This document shows positions 8,084 to 16,131 of a stretch of DNA of 51,308 nt, piece after piece. Position numbers and translations under genes: made by a program. A model generated the notes under the pieces. That model was not told the origin of the DNA. It ran no database searches and saw only the letters and a list, made by a program, of their open reading frames with translations. How positions within the stretch are numbered: position 1 is the first letter of the stretch; each line of letters begins with the position of its first letter. The DNA lies in contig CAJUJU010000023.1 of NCBI GenBank assembly GCA_910586835.1, positions 1 to 51,308 of the forward strand, written 5' to 3'. This DNA comes from an uncultured Acetatifactor sp. (GTDB lineage Bacteria; Bacillota; Clostridia; Lachnospirales; Lachnospiraceae).

Positions 8084-8182
8084 CTATTTGTTGTCCTTGT
8101 CGTTCCTGTCAAGCCATTTGCAAACGAGGTGGCAAACCACGCCTGCCATAACAGTAACAAAAAAGGAAATAGCAACTTCCAT
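8084..8182 (-). CDS. Fst-like type I toxin candidate, 32-residue membrane peptide
   Basis: A small gene with an ideal GGGAGGAGGT ribosome binding site 5-6 bases before its ATG (8182). The peptide begins M-E-V-A-I-S-F-F-V. One hydrophobic helix follows (about residues 3-21), and the charged tail is KWLDRNDKDNK. Size, single helix and charged tail match Fst/Ldr-type toxins, which damage membranes when unopposed. Against pAD1 Fst as I remember it (33 residues), the last 23 residues align without a gap, sharing the central Gly, the L-D pair and the final Lys. The Pro of the Fst P-x-x-x-G motif is Thr here. A convergent antisense RNA overlaps its 3' end. It could instead be a non-toxic small membrane peptide. 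Confidence 0.75.
   Translation of the reverse strand: MEVAISFFVTVMAGVVCHLVCKWLDRNDKDNK
8158..8175 (-). repeat. Direct repeat b (toxin start-region copy)
   Basis: Identical over 18 bases to 7973-7990 and in the same DNA orientation. Because the two genes are transcribed in opposite directions, the toxin mRNA carries the complement of the antisense-RNA 5' end, covering codons 3-8 next to the start codon. Confidence 0.9.
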
Positions 8183-8228
8183 CCCAACACCTCCTCCCGT
8201 TGCCAGGTATCGGTAGGACAACATGGAT

Positions 8229-8258
8229 AGTATATCATACATTTTGGCGGCCTGCCAG
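8229..8258 (-). promoter_or_regulatory. Promoter of the toxin gene
   Basis: Reading the - strand: CTGGCA (-35, four of six matches), 18-bp spacer, then TATACT preceded by TGA (extended -10). Predicted start is near 8222, giving a leader of about 40 nt and an mRNA of about 220 nt. It is weaker than the antisense-RNA promoter, as expected for a type I module. An ACCT in the leader could pair with AGGT of the ribosome binding site. Confidence 0.6.
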
Positions 8259-8344
8259 AGTGTGTCTGAAATTTGGTGCATTTTTTTATACAATACAATC
8301 ATGACGGTTGTTTATGAGTTGGGACTACAAGAGGAATTTCACAG

Positions 8345-8860
8345 ATGAAGAGTTTGAAAAGAAAAACAGCGGTTACGGTGCTGGCAGCAGTTTGGCTGCT
8401 GGCATTGTATGCAGTCATATTCGGATTTTCGGCCCAGGATGGCGAACAGTCAGGAAATTTGAGTCAGATGATTTCCGAAAAGTGTGTGGAACTGATCAAC
8501 AGCCTGTCCGGTGGGCATTGGAGTCAGGCATTTATGGAAGGTCTGACGGAATATTTTGAACATCCCATCCGGAAGCTTGCGCATTTTTCGGAGTATGCCT
8601 GTATGGGGATTCTGGTATATGTGCTTTGGAGTCAGTGGCTTTGCCGGGGGAAGAGACTGTATCTTTTGACGGTGGGATGGGTGTTTTGCTCTGCAGCTGC
8701 GGATGAGTTCCACCAGCTGTTTGTACCGGGAAGGTACGGCAGTTTTGCGGATGTGTGTCTGGATACCTGCGGGGGAGCCTTCGGCCTGCTGGTGTGTGTG
8801 CTGGCCGGAAGGCTTCTGCAGAGATTCATTAAAAAAAGGAACCGTCAGCTTCTCACATGA
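8345..8860 (+). CDS. VanZ-like family membrane protein
   Basis: A 171-residue protein with an N-terminal membrane helix (about 8-28) and helices near 85-100, 108-125 and 140-160. Motifs typical of VanZ-like proteins are the early G-F-S-A-Q-x-G, the R-K-L-A-H-F-x-E-Y block near residue 77, and the D-E-F-H-Q-L-F-V-P-G-R-x-G-x-x-x-D-V block near 119. VanZ gives low-level teicoplanin resistance in enterococci, but most homologues are chromosomal and of unknown function, so resistance should not be inferred. Its last 16 bases overlap the convergent tyrA. Confidence 0.85.
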   Translation: MKSLKRKTAVTVLAAVWLLALYAVIFGFSAQDGEQSGNLSQMISEKCVELINSLSGGHWSQAFMEGLTEYFEHPIRKLAHFSEYACMGILVYVLWSQWLCRGKRLYLLTVGWVFCSAAADEFHQLFVPGRYGSFADVCLDTCGGAFGLLVCVLAGRLLQRFIKKRNRQLLT

Positions 8861-9945
8861 AGGGTGTAGCCTGCCGTTCTCAGAATGGCAATGGATGTAT
8901 CCAGATCTTTTTCGCGGTAAAGTTCCAGGCGCAGCACACCGTCCTCGGATTCCCTGTTGTGGGTAATGCCGATATTTTTGATGCTGATTCCCTGGTCGGC
9001 CAACAGGGAGACAATGTGGGCCAGGGCGCCGGATTTGTCTGCGATATCCACATAAAAACTGAAGGAACGCTTGATGGGACCGCTGGAAGCGTTGATAAAG
9101 GAATCGCGATAAACCCGGGCCGAATCGAAGAGAGCATAGAGTGCTTCTGCGTCGCTTTGCTCCAGTCTGGATCTGACGGCACACAGAGCGTCTATGTAAT
9201 CCTGTAAAAGGGAGGCAATGTTTTCGGTGTTTGTGAGACAGATCTGCTGCCACATGGCGGCAGAGGAGGAAGCGATCCGGGTGATATCCTTAAAACCGCC
9301 TGCTGCGATCAGCTTCATGATGCCGTCCCTGGAGTCGCTGTCCCGTACCAGGTTCACCAGGGACGCGGCGATGACATGGGGGAGATGGCTGACGGCGGCA
9401 GTGACATAGTCGTGCCGTTCCCATTCCAGCACAAGAGGGATAGCGCCCAGGCGGGATACCAGAGACCGATATTCCTCCAGTCTTTTTTCGGGCACGGAGG
9501 GAGTGGGGGTCAGAATGTAGTAGGCATTTTCCAGAAGAGCGGTCCTGGAGTTGACATAGCCGGTGCGTTCGCTTCCAGCCATGGGATGCCCTCCTACAAA
9601 ACAGTGTTCCAGTCCGGCCTCACGGACTGCTTTGTGTATGGTTGATTTGACGCTTCCCACATCTGTCAGGAGACAGCGGGGACCGATTACTCTTTTTACG
9701 GCGGCGAGGTTATCGTCGTTTTTTTGTACCGGTGCGCACAAAAAAAGATAGTCGCATTCCGAAAAGGTTTCGTCTACGCAGGGGGCGGTCACGTCCACAA
9801 CGCCGTCCCGGTCGGCCTGCCGCAGCGTTTCCGGATTTATGTCGTAAGCAATGATTTTTGTATTGGGAAAATGTTCCTTCAGGGCTCTGGCGATGGAGCC
9901 GCCGATGAGTCCCAGGCCGATAAAACCGCAGGTCAGGTCAGACAT
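8845..9945 (-). CDS. tyrA: Prephenate dehydrogenase with ACT domain
   Basis: A 366-residue enzyme that converts prephenate and NAD(P)+ to 4-hydroxyphenylpyruvate in tyrosine synthesis. The ATG at 9945 is chosen (M-S-D-L-T-C-G-F) because an AGGAT box precedes it and the dinucleotide fold begins at once: GFIGLGLIGGSIARAL. The catalytic region has G-G-H-P-M-A-G-S near 128, and the C-terminal 75 residues form an ACT domain, which usually gives tyrosine feedback control. It is a single gene on the - strand, convergent with vanZ and divergent from the EF-G-like gene. No other aromatic pathway gene is nearby. Confidence 0.95.
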   Translation of the reverse strand: MSDLTCGFIGLGLIGGSIARALKEHFPNTKIIAYDINPETLRQADRDGVVDVTAPCVDETFSECDYLFLCAPVQKNDDNLAAVKRVIGPRCLLTDVGSVKSTIHKAVREAGLEHCFVGGHPMAGSERTGYVNSRTALLENAYYILTPTPSVPEKRLEEYRSLVSRLGAIPLVLEWERHDYVTAAVSHLPHVIAASLVNLVRDSDSRDGIMKLIAAGGFKDITRIASSSAAMWQQICLTNTENIASLLQDYIDALCAVRSRLEQSDAEALYALFDSARVYRDSFINASSGPIKRSFSFYVDIADKSGALAHIVSLLADQGISIKNIGITHNRESEDGVLRLELYREKDLDTSIAILRTAGYTLHVRS

Positions 9946-10037
9946 AATGTTATCCTCGTTTCCGAATAAAATGTTTCCGTTACAGCATAGCACTTCGACG
10001 AGTGAAAAACAACCGAAATATTTTGTACAACATTTCC

Positions 10038-10066
10038 TTGTAAAATACCCAATTGTTTAGTAAAAT
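10038..10066 (+). promoter_or_regulatory. Promoter of the EF-G-like gene
   Basis: TTGTAA (10038-10043), 17 bp, TAAAAT (10061-10066). It leaves a leader of about 70 nt before the ATG at 10142. Confidence 0.65.
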
Positions 10067-10141
10067 GTTCATATGGGACTTTATAATCCGGTTCAGGATA
10101 CCTCTAAATGCCCAAATTACAGTATAATTGGAGGAACTCAC

Positions 10142-12235
10142 ATGAAAGTTTACACAACTGACAAAATTCGCAACGTGGTGTTGATGGGTCACGGCGGAAG
10201 CGGAAAGACAAGTCTGGTTGAGGCTATGGCTTATCTGTCCGGCATTACATCGAGAATGGGAAAGGTGACTGACGGAAATACCATAAGCGATTACAGCAAG
10301 GAAGAGCAGAAACGCCAGTTTTCCATCAATACATCCGTTATTCCCGTCGAGTGGGAAGGACATAAGATTAACATTATTGACACTCCCGGCTACTTTGATT
10401 TTGTAGGCGAGGTGGAGGAGGCTGTCAGCGCGGCAGGGGCGGCTATTATTGTGGTAAACGGCAAGTCCGGCATTGAGGTCGGAACTCAGAAGGCTTGGGA
10501 ACTCTGTGAAAAATATAAGCTGCCCAGAATCATCTATGTGTCCAACATGGACGTGGATAACGCTTCTTTCCGCCAGGTGGTGGAGGATATGACGAATCTT
10601 TACGGCAAGAAGATGGCTCCGTTCAATCTTCCGATCCGTGAGAATGAAAAGTTTGTGGGCTATGTCAATGTCATTGCCGAGACAGGCAACCGCTGGCAGG
10701 GCAAGGAAGTAGTGCCCTGTGAGATACCGGAGTACAATAAGGCGAATCTGCAGATCTGCCGCGATACCCTGATGGAGGCAGTTGCTGAGACCAGCGAAGA
10801 GATGATGGAGCGGTACTTCGGCGGAGAGACCTTTTCCGAGGCGGAGATCAGGGCAGCGCTGCGCACCGACGTCTGCGACTGCAGCATTGTCCCCATGACC
10901 ATGGGTTCCAATGTGCTGTGCCAGGGTGTCTATACGCTGCTGGATGATATTGTTAAATATTTCCCCAGCCCGGAGAACCGCACCTGTGCCGGCATCAATA
11001 TGAAGACCAACGAAATTTACAATGCGGATTATGATTTCTCCAAGGCCAAATCCGCTTATATCTGGAAGACCATTGTGGATCCCTTTATCGGAAAATATTC
11101 GTTGATTAAGGTAAATTCCGGTGTCCTGAAGACGGATGACGTGATTTACAACGTAGATAAGGATATCGAGGAAAAGATCGGAAAGCTGTATGTGCTTCAG
11201 GGCAACAAGCCTGTGGAGGTGCCTGAGCTTCACGCGGGAGATATCGGTGCGCTTGCCAAGCTGACTGCGGCGAGAACCGGGAACAGTCTGTCTACCAAGG
11301 CGACGACGGTGAAATTCGGAAAGGCGGAGGTATCCACTCCTTATACCTATATGCGCTATAAGCCCAAGAACAAAGCGGATGTGGATAAGATTTCCCAGGC
11401 TCTGCAGAAGATCGGCCATGAGGATCTGACCATGAAGACCGTGAATGATGCGGAGAATCGTCAGACGCTGCTCTACGGAATGGGAGACCAGCATCTTGAG
11501 ATCATTGTCAGCAGGCTGCTCAATGAATATAAGGTGGAAGTGGAGCTGTCCCAGCCGAAGGTGGCCTACCGTGAGACCATCAAAAAGCAGTCCGATGTGG
11601 AATATAAGTACAGAAAGCAATCCGGAGGACACGGCCAGTACGGTCATGTAAAGATGCGTTTTGGTCCTTCCGAGGATCTGGAGCAGGCATATGTGTTCGA
11701 GCAGGAGGTGGTAGGCGGCGCCGTACCCAAGAATTACTATCCTGCTGTGGAAAAGGGACTGCAGGAATCCGTTCTGAAGGGACCCATGGCGGCTTATCCC
11801 GTGGTGGGTGTAAAGGCCGTGCTGTATGACGGTTCTTATCATCCGGTGGACTCCTCGGAGCAGGCGTTCAAGATGGCAACCATTCAGGCGTTCAAGAAGG
11901 GCTTTATGGAGGCTCATCCAGTGCTGCTTGAGCCCATCGCGAACCTGAAGGTAACTGTTCCGGATGCATATACAGGTGATGTCATGGGTGATCTGAACAA
12001 GAGAAGAGGCCGCGTGCTGGGGATGAATCCTGCTCCCGGCGGAAAACAGATCATCGAGGCGGATATTCCGATCAGCGGACTTTTTGGTTATTGTACAGAC
12101 CTTCGCTCCATGACAGGCGGCCGCGGCGAATATGCATATGAGTTTGTGCGTTATGAGCAGGCTCCTTCCGATGTGCAGGAGAAGGAGGTAGCTGCGAGGG
12201 CGGCAAAGGTTGCGGAGAACAGTTCCGAAGAGTAG
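10142..12235 (+). CDS. Elongation factor G paralogue (EF-G2/FusA2-like GTPase)
   Basis: A 697-residue translation-factor GTPase with the five-domain EF-G layout: G domain, a beta-barrel domain II near 290-370, then domains III-V. The ATG at 10142 follows GGAGG. Family hallmarks differ from housekeeping EF-G. The P-loop is GHGGSGKT instead of AHxDAGKT. The switch II motif reads D-T-P-G-Y (Tyr84 where catalytic His normally stands). The guanine motif is S-N-M-D (134-137) rather than N-K-x-D. These features point to the EF-G-like subgroup of Clostridia rather than fusA, which normally sits in the str operon. A role in ribosome recycling, stress or specialised translocation is conjecture. Confidence 0.88.
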   Translation: MKVYTTDKIRNVVLMGHGGSGKTSLVEAMAYLSGITSRMGKVTDGNTISDYSKEEQKRQFSINTSVIPVEWEGHKINIIDTPGYFDFVGEVEEAVSAAGAAIIVVNGKSGIEVGTQKAWELCEKYKLPRIIYVSNMDVDNASFRQVVEDMTNLYGKKMAPFNLPIRENEKFVGYVNVIAETGNRWQGKEVVPCEIPEYNKANLQICRDTLMEAVAETSEEMMERYFGGETFSEAEIRAALRTDVCDCSIVPMTMGSNVLCQGVYTLLDDIVKYFPSPENRTCAGINMKTNEIYNADYDFSKAKSAYIWKTIVDPFIGKYSLIKVNSGVLKTDDVIYNVDKDIEEKIGKLYVLQGNKPVEVPELHAGDIGALAKLTAARTGNSLSTKATTVKFGKAEVSTPYTYMRYKPKNKADVDKISQALQKIGHEDLTMKTVNDAENRQTLLYGMGDQHLEIIVSRLLNEYKVEVELSQPKVAYRETIKKQSDVEYKYRKQSGGHGQYGHVKMRFGPSEDLEQAYVFEQEVVGGAVPKNYYPAVEKGLQESVLKGPMAAYPVVGVKAVLYDGSYHPVDSSEQAFKMATIQAFKKGFMEAHPVLLEPIANLKVTVPDAYTGDVMGDLNKRRGRVLGMNPAPGGKQIIEADIPISGLFGYCTDLRSMTGGRGEYAYEFVRYEQAPSDVQEKEVAARAAKVAENSSEE

Positions 12236-12298
12236 GATGTACACTGATGTTTTTTTGCATGGGGTGAGACAGTTCGGGATGAAAATCCGGTTCCGGTC

Positions 12299-12327
12299 TT
12301 GACAGGGACACAGAAAGACGCTAAAAT
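12299..12327 (+). promoter_or_regulatory. Promoter of the leuS T-box transcript
   Basis: Consensus TTGACA (12299-12304), 17 bp, TAAAAT (12322-12327). Transcription should start near 12334 and enter the Leu T-box leader. Confidence 0.8.
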
Positions 12328-12333
12328 AACGTA

Positions 12334-12648
12334 AAACTGAAAATAAGTCAGGACGTTGATGAGGAGTATTAAGGATTTCAAACTGTCAGAGAGCCGCCGG
12401 GTGGTGCGAGGCGGCAGGGAGATTTCCCCAACTGGCCTCGGAGTTCCTTCCCGGAAGCGCATATACCGAAGCGTTGCGGACGGTTTGACGTACTTTTATG
12501 CGTGCGTAGGGGGAGGCGGCAGATACCGTTATCAATCCTAAAGTGCATGGGAAGCGTCCGGCAGAGAGTTTACTGCGGGGAGTCTCATGAAGTAGAGTGG
12601 TACCACGGAATCAGGCCCTTTCGTCTCTATATGGACGAAAGGGCTTTT
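12334..12648 (+). ncRNA. T-box leader, leucine specificity
   Basis: The T-box core AGAGTGGTACCACGG is at 12594-12608, followed directly by a strong terminator. Aligning the stem I regions of the two T-boxes on CGGAG places CTG (12432-12434), a Leu codon, at the specifier position. This agrees with leuS downstream. The stretch 12649-12763 between terminator and leuS holds no gene that I can see, only a small CCGC-GAAA-GCGG hairpin. Confidence 0.9.
12615..12648 (+). terminator. Regulated terminator of the Leu T-box
   Basis: Perfect 11-bp stem GCCCTTTCGTC / GACGAAAGGGC (12615-12625 with 12634-12644), then TTTT. It lies 6 bases after the T-box core. Confidence 0.9.
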
Positions 12649-12763
12649 CAATGTGTCCGGAACGGGAAGTGCGGCGAAGGCAATTGCGGCAGTCTGTTCC
12701 GGGCAGTCAGCCGCGAAAGCGGAAGTGCACGGCGGATTTTGCCGGGGAAATGGAGGAAAAGAG

Positions 12764-15175
12764 ATGGCAGTACCTTACAACCACCATGAGGTGGAAAAAA
12801 AATGGCAGGCAGTATGGGATGGGGAGAAAGCGTTTAAGACCTCGGAGGATTTCTCCAGACCAAAATATTATGCGCTGGTGGAGTTTCCCTATCCGTCGGG
12901 GCAGGGGCTTCATGTGGGGCATCCAAGACCTTATACGGCGTTGGATATTGTGGCGAGAAAGAGAAGGATGCAGGGATACAATGTGCTCTACCCCATGGGC
13001 TGGGATGCATTTGGCCTTCCCACGGAAAATTATGCCATCAAGAATCATATCCATCCCAGGATTGTGACCAAGAACAATGTGGAGCATTTCAAAAATCAGC
13101 TTCACGCTCTGGGATATTCCTTTGACTGGGAGCGGGAGGTCAACACCACGGACACAGACTATTATAAGTGGACTCAGTGGATTTTTCTGAAGCTGTTTCA
13201 GGCGGGACTGGCATATAAGACGGAAATGCCCATCAACTGGTGCACCTCCTGTAAGGTAGGCCTTGCAAACGAGGAAGTGGTAAACGGTGTCTGCGAGCGC
13301 TGCGGCTCAGAGGTGGTCCGCAGGGTGAAAAGCCAGTGGATGCTGAAGATTACGGAATATGCGGATAAGCTCCTGGAGGGACTTGACACGGTGGACTATA
13401 TTGAGCGGGTCAAGGTATCTCAGAAGAACTGGATCGGAAAATCCACCGGAGCAGAGGTTGATTTCACCATTACCGGGAAGGACGAAAAGCTGCGCATTTA
13501 TACCACCAGGCCGGATACCCTGTTCGGCGCTACCTATATGGTGGTTTCACCGGAGCATCCTTTGATCGAAAAGTACAGAAGCGAAATCAAAAACTATGAG
13601 GAGCTGGCGGCATACAGAGAGCAGGCGGCCAGGAAGTCCGACTTTGAGCGGACAGAGCTGGCAAAGGAAAAGACCGGGGTGCAGATCGACGGGCTTACTG
13701 CCACCAATCCTGTGAACGGGAAGGAAATTCCCATCTGGATCTCCGATTATGTGCTCATGACCTATGGAACGGGCGCCATCATGGCGGTTCCGGCACATGA
13801 TGAGAGAGACTGGGAATTTGCCAGGAAGTTTAATCTGCCGATTATCGAAGTGGTGGCGGGGAGTTCTGTCAGCGTACAGGAGCAGGTTTATACGGATGTG
13901 GCTGAGGGAACGCTGGTCAATTCCCAGTTCCTGGATGGACTTTCTGTGGCTGATGCCAAGAAGAGGATTGTGGAGTTTCTGGAAGAGAAAGGAATCGGCC
14001 ACAGCAAGACGAATTTTAAGCTTCGGGACTGGGTGTTTTCCAGACAGCGCTACTGGGGCGAACCCATTCCCATTGTACAGTGTGAAAAGTGCGGCTATGT
14101 ACCGCTTGCGGAGAGCGAACTGCCTCTGATGCTTCCGGAGGTGGAATCTTATGAGCCCACGGACAACGGGGAGTCTCCTCTGGCGGCCATAACGGAATGG
14201 GTGAATACCACCTGTCCCTGCTGCGGAGGTGCCGCGAAGAGAGAGACGGATACCATGCCCCAGTGGGCAGGCTCTTCCTGGTATTTCCTGCGTTATACGG
14301 ATCCTCACAATAAGGAGGCGCTGGCAAGTAAGGAAGCGCTTGCGTACTGGATGCCTGTGGACTGGTATAACGGCGGGATGGAGCATACCACACTGCATCT
14401 GCTTTATTCCAGGTTCTGGCACAGATTCCTCTACGATCAGAAGCAGGTGCCCTGTCCGGAGCCTTATAAAAAGAGAACCAGCCACGGCATGATTCTGGGC
14501 TCCAACGGAGAGAAGATGTCCAAGTCCAGAGGAAATGTGGTGAATCCGGACGATATTGTGCGGGAGTACGGCGCGGATACCCTGCGCACCTATGAAATGT
14601 TCATCGGAGCCTTTGATTTAAGCGCGGCCTGGAGCGAGGACGGCGTGAAGGGCTGCCGCAGATTCCTGGAGAGAGTTTGGAAACTGCAGGATATTCTTAC
14701 AAAGGAAGAGGGCTACAGCGCGGATCTGGAATGCAAAATGCACCAGACCATCAAGAAGGTATCCTCCGATTACGAGAACCTGAAATACAATACCGCCATT
14801 GCAGCAATGATGGCTCTGATCAATGAATTTTATAAAAAGGGTGCTGTCACGGGGGGAGAGTACAGGACATTGCTGACACTGTTGAACCCGGTTGCACCTC
14901 ATATCACGGAGGAACTTTGGGAGAGCGTGGGCGGCGAAGGAAGAATGTACCAGGCGAAGTGGCCGGAGTATGATGAGGCGAAGACTGTGGAGGCCCAGAT
15001 GGAGATCGGGGTACAGGTCAACGGGAAGATGCGCGCCACAATTTCCGTTCCCAAGGACATGGAGAAGGAGGAGGTCATTGCCGCCGCAAAGGAGGCGCTT
15101 GGAGACAGGCTGACCGGAACCATAGTCAAGGAAATCTACGTTCCCGGAAGGATCGTAAATATAGTGGCAAAATAA
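12764..15175 (+). CDS. leuS: Leucine-tRNA ligase
   Basis: An 803-residue class I synthetase, normal length for bacteria. The ATG at 12764 lies 7 bases after GGAGG. Visible blocks: the HIGH-type motif in F-P-Y-P-S-G-Q-G-L-H-V-G-H near residue 40; a zinc-knuckle C-x-x-C...C-x-x-C near 157-180; the CP1 editing domain with T-T-R-P-D-T-L-F-G-A-T near 247; KMSKS in NGEKMSKSRGNV near 583; and the C-terminal anticodon and extension domain. It is a single-gene transcript under the Leu T-box, ended by the hairpin at 15213. Confidence 0.97.
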   Translation: MAVPYNHHEVEKKWQAVWDGEKAFKTSEDFSRPKYYALVEFPYPSGQGLHVGHPRPYTALDIVARKRRMQGYNVLYPMGWDAFGLPTENYAIKNHIHPRIVTKNNVEHFKNQLHALGYSFDWEREVNTTDTDYYKWTQWIFLKLFQAGLAYKTEMPINWCTSCKVGLANEEVVNGVCERCGSEVVRRVKSQWMLKITEYADKLLEGLDTVDYIERVKVSQKNWIGKSTGAEVDFTITGKDEKLRIYTTRPDTLFGATYMVVSPEHPLIEKYRSEIKNYEELAAYREQAARKSDFERTELAKEKTGVQIDGLTATNPVNGKEIPIWISDYVLMTYGTGAIMAVPAHDERDWEFARKFNLPIIEVVAGSSVSVQEQVYTDVAEGTLVNSQFLDGLSVADAKKRIVEFLEEKGIGHSKTNFKLRDWVFSRQRYWGEPIPIVQCEKCGYVPLAESELPLMLPEVESYEPTDNGESPLAAITEWVNTTCPCCGGAAKRETDTMPQWAGSSWYFLRYTDPHNKEALASKEALAYWMPVDWYNGGMEHTTLHLLYSRFWHRFLYDQKQVPCPEPYKKRTSHGMILGSNGEKMSKSRGNVVNPDDIVREYGADTLRTYEMFIGAFDLSAAWSEDGVKGCRRFLERVWKLQDILTKEEGYSADLECKMHQTIKKVSSDYENLKYNTAIAAMMALINEFYKKGAVTGGEYRTLLTLLNPVAPHITEELWESVGGEGRMYQAKWPEYDEAKTVEAQMEIGVQVNGKMRATISVPKDMEKEEVIAAAKEALGDRLTGTIVKEIYVPGRIVNIVAK

Positions 15176-15212
15176 GAAAACCGCTGCAGCAGAATTGCCG
15201 GGGGAAAAGGGA

Positions 15213-15262
15213 AACAGGATTGCTGCGCCGACGGACACATGTGTCGGCGCAGCAATCCTGTT
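15213..15262. terminator. Bidirectional terminator between leuS and the - strand pair
   Basis: A perfect 20-bp inverted repeat (arms 15213-15232 and 15243-15262) with a 10-base loop. The arms are AA...TT bordered, so either strand ends in a short T-run. The right arm overlaps the stop codon of the - strand gene by one base. Confidence 0.85.
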
Positions 15263-15543
15263 TAAGAGGCGGGATGTTCCGCCTTTTTCAGAATTTTGTC
15301 GATTTGCTCCAGTTCTTTTTCCGTGCTGTACTTTTTGATGGCGGCAATGGCTGCGCTCATCTCCTTTGGTGTGAAAGTCAGGTTTTCTTTTTGGGCTTTT
15401 TTCATCATAGGCATCAGGAATGCCATCATTTCTTTCTGGCTCTTTCCCTGTCCCTGGGCGAACATTTCACCCAGAAAACGAAGCTTTTTTTCGGGAATCT
15501 CGCTCACCAGCGGATCCGACATCCATTCGGGCATTGTGCTCAT
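15262..15543 (-). CDS. Hypothetical Met-rich helical protein (93 residues)
   Basis: I do not recognise this family. The protein is soluble and predicted almost all-helical, with no signal peptide. It has nine methionines in 93 residues and a Lys-rich C-terminal half (S-T-E-K-E-L-E-Q-I-D-K-I-L-K-K). Its start codon lies 6 bases after the stop of the upstream - strand gene, so the two form an operon and probably a functional pair. Its stop abuts the 20-bp terminator hairpin. Confidence 0.7.
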   Translation of the reverse strand: MSTMPEWMSDPLVSEIPEKKLRFLGEMFAQGQGKSQKEMMAFLMPMMKKAQKENLTFTPKEMSAAIAAIKKYSTEKELEQIDKILKKAEHPAS

Positions 15544-15549
15544 GTCTTG

Positions 15550-16020
15550 TCAATCCTCCTTTCCAAACAGATCGAACATGGCGGATAGGTCCATGCCGTT
15601 CATCATGGGATTGTCGGCGTCGCCGCCGAAGCCTTCGGGGAACATTTCCTTCATCATTTCCATCATCTCCATCATTTCCTTTATTTTGCCCATGCTCTGG
15701 AGCATATTTTTCATGTTTTCGATCCGTGTGCGTTCCGCGGGGCCGCTGAAGGGAAGCAGTTCGTCCAGCAGCTCCACGGTGTCTGCGGTGTCGCCGGAAA
15801 AAAGGTCGGCTGACAGTGGCCTGGCATCGGCGAAGCGGGTTGTCGGATGCTGCCGAAGAAGAGATATGGCGTACTGCAGTTCCAGAAACTTTATGTAGAT
15901 TGCAAATCCGCCCTGGCTGGGGGTGGGAAGCCGGGTCAGCAATACCTTCAGCATCTGGATACGGTTCGTCGTATACAGCGAGTCGAACGCCGCGATCAGT
16001 CCTGCTCCCTTTTCCACCAT
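15550..16020 (-). CDS. Hypothetical Met-rich protein, partner of the 15262 gene
   Basis: An unrecognised 156-residue soluble protein. The N-terminal half is regular helix (L-Y-T-T-N-R-I-Q-M-L-K-V-L-L-T-R-L-P). The C-terminal half has a methionine-rich helix (I-K-E-M-M-E-M-M-E-M-M-K-E-M-F) and a flexible Gly/Asn/Asp tail ending D-L-F-G-K-E-D. The start at 16020 is preferred for lack of a better one, as only a weak GGAAAGGCGG precedes it. Methionine clustering recalls amphipathic surfaces used for metal or peptide binding, but that is speculation. Confidence 0.7.
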   Translation of the reverse strand: MVEKGAGLIAAFDSLYTTNRIQMLKVLLTRLPTPSQGGFAIYIKFLELQYAISLLRQHPTTRFADARPLSADLFSGDTADTVELLDELLPFSGPAERTRIENMKNMLQSMGKIKEMMEMMEMMKEMFPEGFGGDADNPMMNGMDLSAMFDLFGKED

Positions 16021-16085
16021 TGCATGTACCGCCTTTCCGGATGTTCAATCTATATCTATCCTATGTAAAAGGGGGGAAGGTTATG

Positions 16086-16113
16086 AAAACAGGCTCCCGA
16101 AGGAGCCTGTTTT
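16086..16113 (-). terminator. Terminator of the Gly/Cys-rich gene
   Basis: On the - strand, a perfect 12-bp stem AAAACAGGCTCC / GGAGCCTGTTTT closed by the stable TTCG tetraloop. It lies 18 bases after the stop of the 16132 gene and ends in TTTT. Confidence 0.85.
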
Positions 16114-16131
16114 CCGGAAAACCGGTGTGTC

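Noticed and set aside
8059..8298. 79-codon - strand frame overlapping the Fst-like gene
   Set aside because: Different frame, no ribosome binding site at its start, and composition unlike a protein. The 32-residue frame has an ideal site and a coherent helix-tail layout.
8345..8860. VanZ homologue read as a glycopeptide resistance gene
   Set aside because: No vanA/B/X/R/S genes are present. Chromosomal VanZ-like proteins are common and mostly without known resistance role.
10080..10090. Second TATAAT-like box upstream of the EF-G-like gene
   Set aside because: No matching -35 at the right distance. The TTGTAA-17-TAAAAT pair just upstream is better.
9980..12244. A 754-codon open frame on the - strand opposite the EF-G-like gene
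   Set aside because: It mirrors codon bias of the real gene, is rich in His, Leu and Arg without domain pattern, lacks a ribosome binding site and would overlap the tyrA upstream region.
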